Shown one piece after another: positions 34,973 through 47,485 of a DNA stretch of 64,000 nt. Source of the DNA: Ifrita kowaldi (Eukaryota > Chordata > Aves > Passeriformes > Cinclosomatidae). How positions within the stretch are numbered: the stretch's first letter is position 1; each line of letters starts with the position of its first letter. The notes beneath the pieces were generated by a model. It did no database searches, was not told the origin of the DNA, and saw only the letters and a list, made by a program, of their open reading frames with translations. The stretch spans positions 1 through 64,000 of the forward strand of contig VZRS01000239.1 of assembly GCA_013398055.1 (NCBI GenBank). The letters are read 5' to 3'. The position numbers and the translations under genes are program-made.

Positions 34973-37900
34973 TTTATCTATTTAGTCTTTATTCTTTTCT
35001 GACCCTGTCTATAAGCATGAAGAATTAGTAAAGTACAGATTCACACTGTTGACTTTGGGATATTTTCTTGTGACCATTAGGAATTTGTTTGTGTCAACAT
35101 AGCTGGTATACCAATGGGTACTGAGCAGTAACAAGCTTTACCTGCTGCCACCTTAGGCTAACTTTTCTAATGGTATATGCTGTCTGTCTTCCTTGTTTTG
35201 TGTTCCATTCTGTATCTGTTAATGGAAGAAATAATTTCCATGCCACCAAAAAAAGAAAACCACTGTTTTTCTCATTTTTGGGTAATTGCTGAGACATTGT
35301 TTATACTTTCCTGCAGGTCTTTCTTCTCTTCTTTCTCATTGTATTTACTTATTTGTCATGGCATATGAATCTCTACTTTAAACCAGACCTTTCATTCAGT
35401 GCCATAATTAATATTCTATGCTGCTGAAACACATTTTTCTGCCACTGTAGCAATTGTTTGTACCTTATCAAGGCTATGTTAAAATCTTTGAGATCATCAT
35501 TATATTGTTGACCAAGTTCTTCCCTCCTCTTCCTTTGTATTTGGCTTGTTGTGCAATGGCTCCAACAACGATTATATTTTCTCTCTTTATATGCTGTCTC
35601 CTACTTCAATTTGTCACAATCACAATATAATGTTCTTTTGCTTTGCTGATGGCTCCCAGCTCCCTCTCTCTGTTTCCTGATACTTCAGCTGCAGCCTATG
35701 TTTTGTCGCAGTGTTTGGCAGAAATTCAGAACTGAACACCTTAATTTTAAAGTGAATTTGAACAACATGGAAGTAAAACTAATTATCTCATGGCAAAAGA
35801 TTGCAACAGCCCCTTCTGCAAAAATGTAATTTAATAGTCCAGTGTTCTCTCTTCACTTAAAGATTTCAATATTGTTTTTGGATCAATGTTTTTAAAATAA
35901 AGACTAAGTAATGGATACATTCTGACAACAGATGGGTTTATCACTTAAAGAATCCTGCTGAAGAGAAACCATTTATATTCTGTTGCCAGAGTGATGATGT
36001 TTTAGTCATTGACAATGTTAATCCTGTATTACTCAAAGAATGTGCTTATGCTGATGATAGGAGTATACTTAGTCCAAATGCTTATCACAATTTATTAAGA
36101 TACTCCAAATTGCTAAACCAAACTGCTTTTCTCTAGATTATTCAGTGTTTTCTTTCTAAATTTAATTTTAAATTTAAAAGTTATTGTTGACTTATTTCTT
36201 AAGCTAATTAGAGACCCTTTTAATGACCTTGCCACTGCAGTTTTTCTTTCAAGGAGATCAGGATATCACATTTTTCCTCATGGAATTTGTCAGTCTTCAT
36301 TGTTTGTTGTGATGATTTTGACTGCAAGTTTATTAATACTTGTGTGAACTAGTATTTGACCCTCTGATATTAAAATTACAGTTGAAACCTTACATCATTT
36401 ATTGTGGTATAAGGAAATACTTGCGATATAACAGACTCAAAACTGCAAAGGAAAGAGTCAATTAGGAAAATATTGATTCTCCACTAGTTATTGCAGTACA
36501 ATTTTTCCTTTTAAAAGTTCAAACAGCTGCTGAAGCCCTGCTTTTCTTGACTCTGTATTTTCTGTCATCTTGTTGCAAAAACAGTTCTTATGCTCCAAAC
36601 ACTTCTGTGTGGATTTGACTTAATTCTGATGAACAATTGCTTTGATCACAGATGGGTTATGCAAATTGATGGGGCCTAAATGCATACAGTGCTTTATACT
36701 GTGTTTGCTTCAGAAAGAACCCAGGACATTTGCAGAAGTTATGTTTTTCTCACCTCCCTCCTCTTTTATTCTGTCTTCTCTCTTCCTTTCATGTACCTTT
36801 AGCTTAGATTCTTAACTTTTTCCCCTATTCCCTCATGGTCAAATAAACCTTTTGTTTGAAAGAAATGAATCCTTTATCTCTTTATTAGTCAGATTTTGAA
36901 ATTCAGCTGGGGACCTAGTTTCTGTCCTACTAGATTAAGAAGTTTATGTTGCTTAAACAAGAAAACCTGTGCTGAAGTTATTAGTTCTTGAAAACTTATT
37001 AAGTAACAATTTTTTATTATTTTGCTGAAGAGGGAATAGAAAGCACTGATGAGCTAAGTGAGCTTGTTGACAAAATCAGAGAAGCTGACTAAATAATAAT
37101 TCAGTAGTCCTTGAAGAAAGAAAAGTGCAGAAAGGGAGAGGAAGCAGCCTGACAGATCCCCGTATGTAGAGTCTGCTGTTTGTTTGCCTGCTGTTGTAAT
37201 TGTTCCCATTCATGTTCTTTGCCTGCCTTTATTTCCCATGTTTAAATGAATTTAAATTGTGAAGAGTATCATGACTGTATTGGCATTGCTTCTTATCAGC
37301 CAATAAACCCCTGATGGTATTTAAATGTACTGTGTCCAGTGTACATGACATATAAAGTGCCTGGGTAAAACTACTGTTTCAGATTTACAATTAAGGAAGA
37401 TAAAAATTATCTTTTTCACATTAATGTGCAAAAAATAAAGGTTATTTTCGTTTCTGTTTTGGATGTTTTTCATGATAGTGTCTATGGGGTAGGGAATTGA
37501 TCAAGCAAAAGACCTAAGAGCATCAGCAAGCAGAGACTATTGTAGCTTCCTGAAAGGAAACTGCACACTAGAGGCTGTCTGTCTCCAAGTAAGTGCACAG
37601 GGAGTACTAAGCCATTGGTAGTAGCCCCCTGATATCCTACCCAACTTGTCAGTGTCTCCCTAAAGCACAGTTCTCACTGGTGTCCTTTTTCAGCATTCAA
37701 GAAAATAACAAGTTGTTTTCTCTATTTCAGTTCTCAACTACAGTACCTTGTCAATAGATATCTGACATTAGTCTTACAAAGAGATTTGGGGTGGGGTGGG
37801 GTGGGGTGTTGTTTGTATGTTTTTTGTTTTTAATTGAGGTGGTTTCACCTTATGTATTATTTATAGTAATTACTGAAGCCAGAGACCTAAAGAGAAGAGA

Positions 37901-39512
37901 CTCTTTACCCAGTCCTAGGGAGGATCCTTGAACCTGGATTCTGTCTGGATGGTGTTATCTTCTGAAGCCCTGACTCTCCAGCCTGACATTGGGAGAGATA
38001 CTTGCCCATCTGCATTTCCTATGCCTCAGAGCTAGACAGATACCTTTGGACTCTGGGAGAAGAATTCCAGATATCATACAGACAGTGAGAAAACCCAAAC
38101 AAACTTCTGGGAGCAGGGAATAGGGAAAGAGGAAGATTGGAAGACAGCATATTGCTGCAGACCAACTCATGAAGAGTAATTATTAGTGCATGAATCAGTA
38201 ACTCTCAGTGAATAGGTAAAGTCATGCTTGTGCAATACTTGAACTGAAGAAAAGGCCTAATCTCCTTCACTTGCTGATCAGTGCCCATGCAGAATCTTCA
38301 CGGGCCTGCCTGGCAGAAACAGAATATCCTGAGGCATCCTTGTCTACACCTATTGAAAACCAGTAGGATTCCTCTGGGCATTTGGATAAAAGAGGATAGA
38401 ACACGAGGAAGCTGAATTGTGGAACACTTCTCATGCCTGCTTAAAGAAATTTGTAGCATGAGCAACCCATACCAGAGGTAGGCTAAAGCCAAATATGAAG
38501 CAAATGCTCTGGCAGAAGCAGTTTATGTATCTCTACATATGTTGCCTTTGGCCTTCAGAAAATAGCAAGAGAACATCAACTACTGGGGAAAAAAAGGGCT
38601 ACTCTGTGTCCCAAACAGTAAAGTCATTAGGTGCACTGGTAAGTCCATTGGTTTTAAAAGTACTAGTCTTGTTCAAAGTTAATAAAATGCATATTTTTAT
38701 ATATACAATATATATTTTTATATGCACTGTAAGACTGGGATCGGGTACTCAATGTACCCTGAACACATGTTCTATTTGGATTCTATTCAGTATTACTAAA
38801 ATGAATTATCTTATCTAGGGATAACTTGCTGTGTGCTCTAGTCAATGTCTTCACACTTACCTTCACTATGTGCAAGAACCTGAAATCAATTAAGGAATTA
38901 GGAGTTACGTTTGAAGTATAACCTGTAAGTCAACAGGGGCATCACATTGGTCTGACCTAATGGAAGTTATTCCCTCTGTGAGAAAGTTCCAGACAACTCA
39001 TTTTTCATGTGTATTTGACTGCAGGCAACGATTTTAAGAAACACCTTCCATATATTTTGTCAACCACAAAAGGATATTGTTGCTTAGGTAAAACATGATA
39101 TATGTTTTTCTATTTTATACTTTAGTCTTTTGAAAAGAAAATTAAACAAGTGTGCTTATCCAGTTGTTATGGTTTCAGGCTACCTTTAGTAAGCTATCAT
39201 TTACCAAGGCATACCTCAAGGTACTGTCAAAAACAGTACTAAAATTTTGCTCGAAGTGAAATACATCGCATATTGATAAATTTTGCTGTAGTGCTCTGAT
39301 TGCGGAGACTTTACGGTGATGGCATACGTAAATCGGTTTGTTCTTGGAAGATACTGAGATGCCATTAATGCCTCTTTCGACACAGTATGGGGTGACCTTG
39401 CTCATTTTATTCCTATAGAAACAACTGCTTGTTCTGTATGTGTGTCATGTTTCCTTGAGAGAACTCATTCAGGACAAAAGTGAAAAGCAAAGTTAATGCA
39501 GGTCAGTACAAT
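34973..39512. other. AT-rich sequence without recognised genes
   Basis: Unique-looking, with the G-quadruplex motif at 37788-37806 as the only structured feature. ATATTTTTATAT is repeated directly at about 38690-38723. I see nothing else I can name. Confidence 0.55.
37788..37806 (+). other. G-quadruplex motif
   Basis: Four runs of four G, each separated by a single T, give an ideal G4 consensus with one-base loops. It sits alone in AT-rich DNA. Confidence 0.9.
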
Positions 39513-40363
39513 ATGCAGTCTAGAAAGCTGCTGAAATACTGCATGACAGACTCACCTAACCTTTTAGGTGTGCTTTGCTCAGTCACGTATCTCTCTTTGA
39601 GTTTTAAATTACCTTATTCATATGCTTTCAGATCTGCTTTTGCAAAGTCCTTCTCATTGTCGGTGCTGAGACCCTCCTCTCATGAAGGTACCATCAGGGT
39701 AAGTTTCCTACTATTTGTTCGCTTTTGGAATCAGCATCCCTAAGTTTGACAGAGATCAAAGTACTTCAGACTCCTCTGCAGTCCCAAAGGTCTTTTGGAT
39801 ATATATTTTCTGTACCAAGTTTTCTCTTAAGTTTACAAAGTGTTTAATTAATGTACATATTTTGACACCTCATGACCTATCTGCTACCTTCTTGTTTGTT
39901 GCCTTCACAGAGCTTTGATTTCTGCTCTCTGGCCAGAACAGCTTCCTTACTGAGCAATACTTTGGGTTTAGGACTTTTTTTGTCTTTCTGTTCTTCTTTT
40001 ATAAAGGGTTGTGCCTATCTCCTGAGACTGCTGTGCAGCACTTCAGAAAGTCACTGTAGAGTATTAGGCCTTTTAATTTCCTTTGTTTTGACTGTACTAT
40101 GTTCTGATCCTGGTTTTCCCATGCACTTAGTAGAGACTCCTTCTGATTTGAGGTGTATCTGTGCTAACTGTGCATGGCTTTATTCCTGGAATTTGCATGC
40201 TTGTTTGATCTCATTGCCACTGGAACATCAGTGCAGCAACTGGAATTGTTTGCAAGTTTTCTTTAACTTTCTGCACTTTCTAGTCAACTTGCTCCTACTC
40301 ACACAAGTAAATGTAAGGATATGCAGAAGTGTGTGGATTTTTTTTTTTAGTCTGAAGGACTAA
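39513..40363 (+). CDS. Hypothetical two-exon open frame, 212 codons (speculative)
   Basis: This is a reading-frame model, not a recognised gene. Segment one runs from ATG 39513 (A at -3) to 39698, 62 codons. It ends at AGG|GTAAGT, an almost ideal donor. The intron of 212 bases (39699-39910) ends in a pyrimidine tract and GCCTTCACAG. Segment two, 39911-40363, keeps the same frame for 150 codons to a stop. AATAAA lies at 40599-40604. The second part is rich in Leu, Phe, Ser and Cys. It has hydrophobic stretches at about model residues 79-87, 108-118 and 192-202, so a membrane protein is possible. However, T-rich DNA gives such composition by chance, and one frame of this size is about what a 64-kb AT-rich window could contain by accident. 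No homologue is recognised. Confidence 0.2.
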
Positions 40364-43300
40364 AGCTTTCAAAATTAATTCTCTTTGTTTCCTGAATATT
40401 CCCTATTGTGACGCTGATTGCTTGTCGCTGAAGCCGCTTGTTTTTACTATTTCATGCTAGCTTTGACATTACCTGTTTACAAAGATTCTGTGGCTGCTAA
40501 TTACAGGATTTTGTGTGGCTCCTATTCCTGTAGTTTAACTGTGGCCCAAACTTTTTAGAACTTCTGTCTGTTGAGAGAAAATTTATGAAAGCTAACTCAA
40601 TAAAATTCATTTCCATTGTAGCGAAGTTCGAGGCAGTAATTTTGTTTGGCAATCTGCTTCATGAAGGGAGAATTTTAAACATAGAAAAACATTTAAAAAG
40701 CAGTTTTCCTTTTTAACCTTTGGAGAGTATATTAAAAAACAGCAGGAAAGAAAAAAAACAATAATGCAAACCTAGTGAAAATATGTGTCCTTTCACATTT
40801 CAGTGCAATTTGTTTTTACTGGTCATCAATCTTAGTGACCACTTAAGTTAGAAAAAACAAAATGCTTTGGAAAAACCATTGTCTAAAGGTACTGGTAGTT
40901 TGACATTCATTTAAAGATGATTTTGATTTGTAAAGGAGAGTTTAGAAGTGGTATTTTTTTCTTCAGAGTCTGTACCAAATAAGGTCACGATTTTGCACCT
41001 TTCACAGTGTTAATTTAACCATGGAAATGCTAATTATGGTCAATTGCATCCTCGCTGGAGATAAAATGCTTAATAGAAAGTTTTTGTCTATAGATTTTGC
41101 CTCTTTTTATCACTGTCAGAAGCTCAAAGTTTAATCTTGCATAATAAAGCTTCCACCTTCTTTCTCGAATGACTGCTTTACTATGTTACTGTTCCTCTGA
41201 TCTTACTACTCTTAGTGTTAGCAAAAGAAACGACCTGACTGGTCTCTGGAATAGCTTAATAATTCAGATATTGTTTCATAGTGCCTTTGAAATGTTTACC
41301 AGCAGGATGCTTATTAAGAATCTTTATTTTCCCTTCTTGGCGGTTTTCTAACTACTCTCTTATAAAGTAAATCAACATGTGCATATAGTAAACATTCTGG
41401 CAAGCTAATACAGCCACAACTAGGCAATACAGAGTATTAATAAATCATTGCAGATCAGTCACATATTCTTCACACGGTATCTCAGCTGCTTCTGGAAGCT
41501 GACACGTAATATTCCTTCCTCTTCTTCACAGCAACTATTTATGTAAAGGAATTACTAATTTGAACTTCAATAGTTTTGAGATGTGTGTCTCCATTAGGAT
41601 GTGTATTACATTGCCAGACATGGTATATTGAGAGGAATTAACTCATTTTTATGAAATAAAAATCAATCCTAACCTTGAATTCAATGCAGAATAAATATTC
41701 TTAAGGTACAGAAAAGTTTATTCTTGGCTGTTTGATCTACCTCAGTACTTTGAGGATGGAAAGCAAAAGAAAAAAATACATACAGGTAAAGACTTTCTCC
41801 AAAGGTATGCTTTTAATAATACTTCCTTAGTAATCCAATTTGAAAAGCTTAAGAAATGATGAAAAACCACTATAAATGCTGATTCTAAAATGCAGAATCA
41901 ATCCAATGGCTTTTGGATATCTATCCTTCATCAATACCAGTGACAAAGATTCAAGTACTGAATTAATCTATGCCAGGTTTAAAGAGAAATCAGATACTTG
42001 TTTGTTTTGTTCAAATAATACTTTGATGTATCTGGTGATTCTATATACTCTTAAAAAGTATTTAGGACTTTTTTTGGAAATTCTCAACCTTCATGAAATG
42101 GCTAGCTTAACTCTTTCTATACCAAGTGATCTTTAGCTGGGGCAATTTATAGTTCTATTATGTATAAATAACATTTTATTCTGAGCACAAAGATGTGTCG
42201 GTCACAATTAAAAAAATACATAGTTACACAGTGGAAAGTAGTTCATAATGGTCTGATTATTTTTTAACTAGTTTTTATCAGAGTGAATTTTGTGTGGAAG
42301 AGCTAAAAGTTAATTTTCCTGTTATTTGGCATTTTTAAGCATTTAGAATTAGCAAGGATGTCTTCAGGTTGAATGACAAATTTTAACCATGATATTAGGT
42401 ACCATGATCATGGATGTAAGACAAAAACATATATAAATTTATAGTCTAGCTCTTCTATTGAATTGAAGGACATCAACAATGGATTCTTGAACACTGGATT
42501 GAATTTTGAAAGATACATTAAAATCTCTCAGTTGATGGACTTCAATTACTTGCAGCTGATACACAGTTTGAAAGGCAAGATAAGAGCTGGCACCATTGGC
42601 AGCACAGTTCATGAATCTCACCACTTATGAGATCTTTTTTCCCTTGCATCATGTAGAGCGTTATTTCAAGCTGAGTAACTGGTTATAATGTTTCTCCTGA
42701 AACATGAAGAAGGTGACTAAAATCTGTAATTTTTAAATTACAATTTGGGGAATATATTTTCCTTAAGTAATCAATTAAATAATAGATTTTTTTTGTGGAG
42801 TCAGATGATATTTTAAAGTAGTTGTGTTTCCATTTCTTATAAAAATGACATTGTAGCTGTTGAACTATGCACGTATTCTTCACTGTTGCAATGACCTATC
42901 AAAAGCTGAATGTAGAATTATCTGTGAGCAGAGAGAAACTGGAGATTCTAGGAGCATATATGATGTAGTATCGTAATGATAGGGTAGGAAAAAGAAGATG
43001 AGCAAGCAGGCTTAAAAATGTCACTATTCTGTAGTGACAGCCATTTCCCTCTTTGGTCTGGAAATAGAAGGGTTTTGGTCAAATCCTGTTGACAGTGACT
43101 CCTCCTGAGGATGATCAAAATGTCTAAAACTTCATCTTTCTCCTTTATGTTAATATTTATAATGTGCAGCAGAGAGCAGAAAATCCCCAGAAGACATAAG
43201 GAAACCAATGCAAATCTCAGCTGCTGGCTCTCTGCAGCTGCTTCGGGCTGACATTTCCTAATAAAAGTTGTCTAGGTTGAGGGAAATACAAAACGCAAAT

Positions 43301-45063
43301 AGCATGACTGTCAGAAGAAAATAATAATTGTAAAATCAGCTTGGTTTTACTAATCTGTCTGTAAATTGTTCTTCATAGCAGGAGTAATGGATTTTTAACC
43401 TGGAAATAACTTAAGTGTACTAATTCACAGCATCATTACAGGATATTTATAGACAGGATGCAGTTTTATGTTTACAACAAGTTCCATACTGATGAATTTT
43501 AATTCTGTGCTGGGTATCATTCATTCTTTCATTATCCAGCTGTGAGAACAGTGCAGAGCATATAGGGTAGCTGTAACGCTTCTACAGTGTAACTTACACA
43601 AGATGAAAAATTTGTGGTAAATAAGAAATTAGTGACATTCTGAAGGCTTGAAGTAGAAACAAAATGATCGATTTGTTCATACAACTGAAGAGCATCTGTG
43701 GAGTGTGGTGGGGGGAAGTGTAAGTGTTTCGCTTAAAATAGCTGGTTTCACATCACTAACTGACAAATCTGAAATGGTGATTCACTGGCTAGAAAACTCT
43801 GGCATTCTAAACCTACTATTAACCTTCTGCAGAGGGCAACTGAGAAAAAAAAAGAAATGCAGGCAGAGACAATTCAAGTGCTAGCAGCAGCACCACCTTC
43901 AGAAGAAATCAAAAAGCTGTACATCAGCTCGAGTCACTGCTCACCAGACCATAAAGGCATTGCCTCTTGCTCCTCTTAATTATGGTGCTGCAGCATTTAT
44001 TCATGGGCATAAACTGTGATTTGTATCCATTTGGGAATATGAGACCTCACTGGTTGATTACAGTGGTACAATTGCTATTTTTCTACACAAGGAAAAGTTG
44101 ACATGTCAGACTGAAAATCATCAATGCTGTCTCTTACCTATTCTTGATAAAATGCTAGCAAAGCTCTTGTCATTCAGATTTTAAAATATGTGTTAGGTCT
44201 GTTTCTGCCCGAGAGTCAATGCATTTAAGAGCAGACTGTGGTTCCCAGAGAAGATTTTTCTTTTCTAAAATAATTCCATGCAATGAAATACAGACAGTAT
44301 CAACTGAAATACAGAGCTCTTATAGTCTTAAAGAAGAACTTGTCAGAAAACATGGGAAATCACGCCAAAGTCATAATTTCTTCATTTATTACTTCATTTA
44401 GTACATCATTTATTACTTCAGCTGCATCTCTGCGATCCTTCTGCTCCAGTATTCTTGCTGGTCATTTCAGAGAAACAAAGCTTCTGATAGAATTAGAGAG
44501 CAACTACTGCCTTTCAAAAGTTTGATAAACATTTATGGATTTTTAGGAGATACCAAGCTGATTGACAGGGTCATGTTACTCATCTTGCTGAATGATTCAG
44601 AAGTCTGGGTATTTCACCTAGAGGAAAACTGGAGGGTTTTATGAAGTAGTACTAAAGTATATGAAGTTCCTTATCACCAATAAAAACTTCACATTAGTCA
44701 AAGTCAAATCTATTTTTTGTACAGGAAACCTCATAACAGATATTTTCTTGAAATGACCTCCAGGAATGAGAATTAGCTTCAGATTAAAACGTCTGCATTT
44801 ATTCGTCTGCAATGCAGGTGTCTACATACAGGTGTGGTAATGGTCTGAGTTCCCTTGGGAGTCACTGGAGACCTCATCAGCACAGGCAGGGGTGGGCAGC
44901 CAGGCCCGTTTCACCATCCCAGCTGGGAGCAGAGCAGTCAGGGACACCAGACAGCACCAGCCCCAGCTGTTGGGCACTTCCCTGACGATGAGATTGGGCA
45001 GAGGCTGGGCCCTGCTTCGCATGGCCCATAGCCCATGGCCAGGCAGGACTGAGCTGTGGGAAG
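40364..45063. other. AT-rich sequence without recognised genes
   Basis: Short open frames only. TCATTTATTACTTCA occurs twice (44382-44396 and 44406-44420), and CCATGATCATGG is a 12-bp palindrome at 42402-42413. A GC-rich stretch begins at about 44850. Confidence 0.55.
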
Positions 45064-45748
45064 ATGAAGACCAGCCCTGTTGAGGCATCTTGGAGGCAGG
45101 GGCTGATGGCACCAAGGGACTGGCGTGGGGCAGGATGTGGGGGAGATCTCTGGAAAGCTGGGCTGAGATTCTTAGGATCCTGGACAGTGTTTCAAACTTA
45201 TGAGTATTTAAAACACATTTTGTTTTTTGCAGCTCAGCCCAAAGCAGTCACACATACAGATGCACAATTATTAACTCAAAAATCACTTGTACTACCTTTA
45301 CTAAAGGGAGAATGGACGGGTGAACTACCTGCACATATTCAAGGCAACCTTCCTCTAGTAGAAAATAGTTATTAGGTGCTTTCACCACTTTCTTTCCTGT
45401 TTTTCCAGCTCTCTTCACTTTCCCTGCTGGCAGAAAGCACCAGCAAAAAATGGCAGAGCAGAGCTTTCCTGATGATGAAGAACCCTGTCATGGGGCTAGC
45501 GGAGATGGTGCTTGTGACAGGGAGTGGGGCTTTCTCTGGGATCTGCAAGCTTCCACTGCCCTCAGTGACAAGCACCCCCAAGGGACCAGCCATGCAACAA
45601 GAGCTTTTGAAATGGAGAGGAGTGAGAGACTTTCCTCCCTATCACAAGTCACCAAAACCCCAGTGACTCTCCAGAGTATTTAATACTATTGTAATGCTTG
45701 GCGGTATTATGGTAATCATCAGCTTAATAAGTATTTCTGATTAATAAA
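45064..45748 (+). other. GC-rich patch with open frames and possible terminal exon
   Basis: Open frames of 103, 96 and 77 codons overlap on the plus strand. Two strong acceptor-like sites end at 45232 (TTTTGTTTTTTGCAG) and 45408 (TTTCCTGTTTTTCCAG). After the second, a frame stays open for 85 codons to TGA 45664-45666, and AATAAA follows at 45743-45748, the layout of a last exon. The frame at 45235-45375 prefers A at third positions (reads LLKGEWTGELPAH inside), a habit of some retroelement coding regions, but I cannot match it to any family. Unassigned. Confidence 0.25.
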
Positions 45749-46428
45749 ATATAGTTTTTTCCTTTGATTTGTTTCACTGTTTTCTTCACTAAAGACGCAA
45801 GAATGACTCTTCATTCTGCTTCCATCTAAGAAAGTGTTAGGACAAAGATAATTATTGATCCAGCCCTAACGATTGCCAACAGAATAGTTTGTTACAGAGT
45901 TGTGAACAATAGCCAAGAAAGCATTTAACTTTTTTTGGGACTGAGCACACATTTTATATTTGGCCTGGCTGAAGTTATTTCTCCTGTACTTTGAGGTTCA
46001 AATTGAAGAAATGGGAATTGGAGACTGAACCCTCAAAATAAACTGATCGACTTCACTTTGTAGTAAAACAGGAGATGGGATTAACTATTTTTCTGTCTCT
46101 TTTCCTTAGGGAAGCTCATAAGGCTTTCTTTTCTTCTCTCTCTCTTTTTTTTTCCTTTCCTTTTTTTCCACCTCACAAAAGAGAGTGCAGCTTTCCCAGA
46201 ATTTTAGCCATCAGAGCCAGTAAATTGAACGTAACTATGTTATGCTGAAGGGGGATGCTGAAATTATGAGTGGAGAAATAATTCCAATACAATATGATGT
46301 GATTCAATCCAGTTTTTACCTTCTGCATGAGGAGATAACTGGATGACTATTCCCAAGACTGAAAACTGGTCCTCCCAGCCTTTCCTCCCACACCTCAGCC
46401 CTTGAAGACCCTTCAGCAGTCTCATCAA
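45749..46428. other. Intergenic sequence with pyrimidine tract
   Basis: AT-rich. A CT/T-rich tract at 46124-46169 is the only notable element before the CR1. Confidence 0.6.
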
Positions 46429-47485
46429 ATCATAGAATCATAGAACAGTTTAGGTCAGAAGGAACATTTAAAGGTCAACTTGTCCAACTTCCCCTGCAAA
46501 GAGCAGGGACATCTTCAACTAGATCCCATTGCTGGAAGCTCCAGCCAACCTGACCTTGAATATTTCCAGGGATGGGACATCCATCACCTCCCAGTGGACA
46601 ACCTGTTCTGGTGTTTCACCATTCTTATTACCCCTTGTCCTATCACAACAGGTTCTGCAAAAATGTCTGTCCCCACCTTTCTTATAATCCCCCTTGAAGG
46701 CTGCAATGTGGTCTCCCCAGAGCCTTCTCTTATCCAGACTGAACATCTCCACCTCTCTCAGACTCCTTGCATAGGCGAGGTGTTCCAGCCCTCTGTTCAT
46801 CATCACAGCCCTCCTCTGGAGCCATTCCAGCACGTTCCATGTCTTTATTGTGCTGAGGACTCTGGAGATGGATGCAATACTCCAGGTGAGGTCTCACAAG
46901 GGAAGAGCAGAAGGGTAGAATCACTTTCCTTGACCTGCTGGTTGTGCTGCTTTTGGTGCAGCCTAGGATGCTGCTGACCTTCTGGCCTGTGAATGCACAC
47001 TGTTGGCTCATCCACTGGTACCCCAGGCCCTTCTTCACAGGGCTGTTCTCAATCTGTTCATCCTTCAGACTGTACTGATACTGGGGATTTCCCTGACACA
47101 AATGCTGAACCTTGTACCTTGGACCTCATGGGGTTGCCATGGGCCCGCCTCTTGAGTATGTCCAAATCCTTCTGCATGGCATGAAGTCCCTCAGGCTGCA
47201 CCATTCAGCTTGGCATCATCTATAAACTTGCTGAGGGTACACTGGATCCCATGTCCATGGCATTGATAAAGATATTAAACAGTACTTACCCCAATATGGA
47301 CCCGTGATGGACACCACTTGTCCCCAATGCCCATCTGGACTTTGAGTTATTGACCACTACCTTCTGGATGTGACTGTCCAACCAATTCCTCATTCACCAA
47401 ACGGTTAGTCCCTTAAATCTGTATGTCTTCAATTTAGAGAAAAGCTTGTTGGGGGGGGCCGTGTCAAAGAACTTCTTTTTCTCTT
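46429..47485 (-). mobile_element. CR1 LINE, longest copy in the window
   Basis: About 1.05 kb of reversed CR1, from its 3' terminus (plus-strand ATCATAGAATCATAGAAC at 46429) back into the reverse transcriptase domain. The 5' truncation at about 47485 is the usual CR1 outcome. The element is dead: the frame shifts near 46830 and a stop follows soon after the catalytic box. A run of eight G at 47451-47458 looks like local slippage. Confidence 0.96.
46519..47485 (-). pseudogene. CR1 ORF2 relic with reverse transcriptase box
   Basis: Reading leftwards, the relic first shows the end of the RT palm. The catalytic motif at 47215-47226 encodes F-I-D-D, matching the aromatic-X-D-D box of reverse transcriptases with both aspartates kept. 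A stop codon follows a few residues later. The next open frame (47101 to 46730) carries MSQQCAFTGQKVSSILGC and SLVRPHLEYCIHLQSP. At about 46830 the homology moves to another frame, which reads MLEWLQRRAVMMNRGLEH and stops at 46519. At least one stop and one frameshift break the gene. It cannot make an active enzyme. Confidence 0.85.

Noticed and set aside
46480..46977. Longest open frame in the window, 165 codons on the plus strand
   Set aside because: It lies entirely antisense to the CR1 at 46429-47485 and is a by-product of the repeat.
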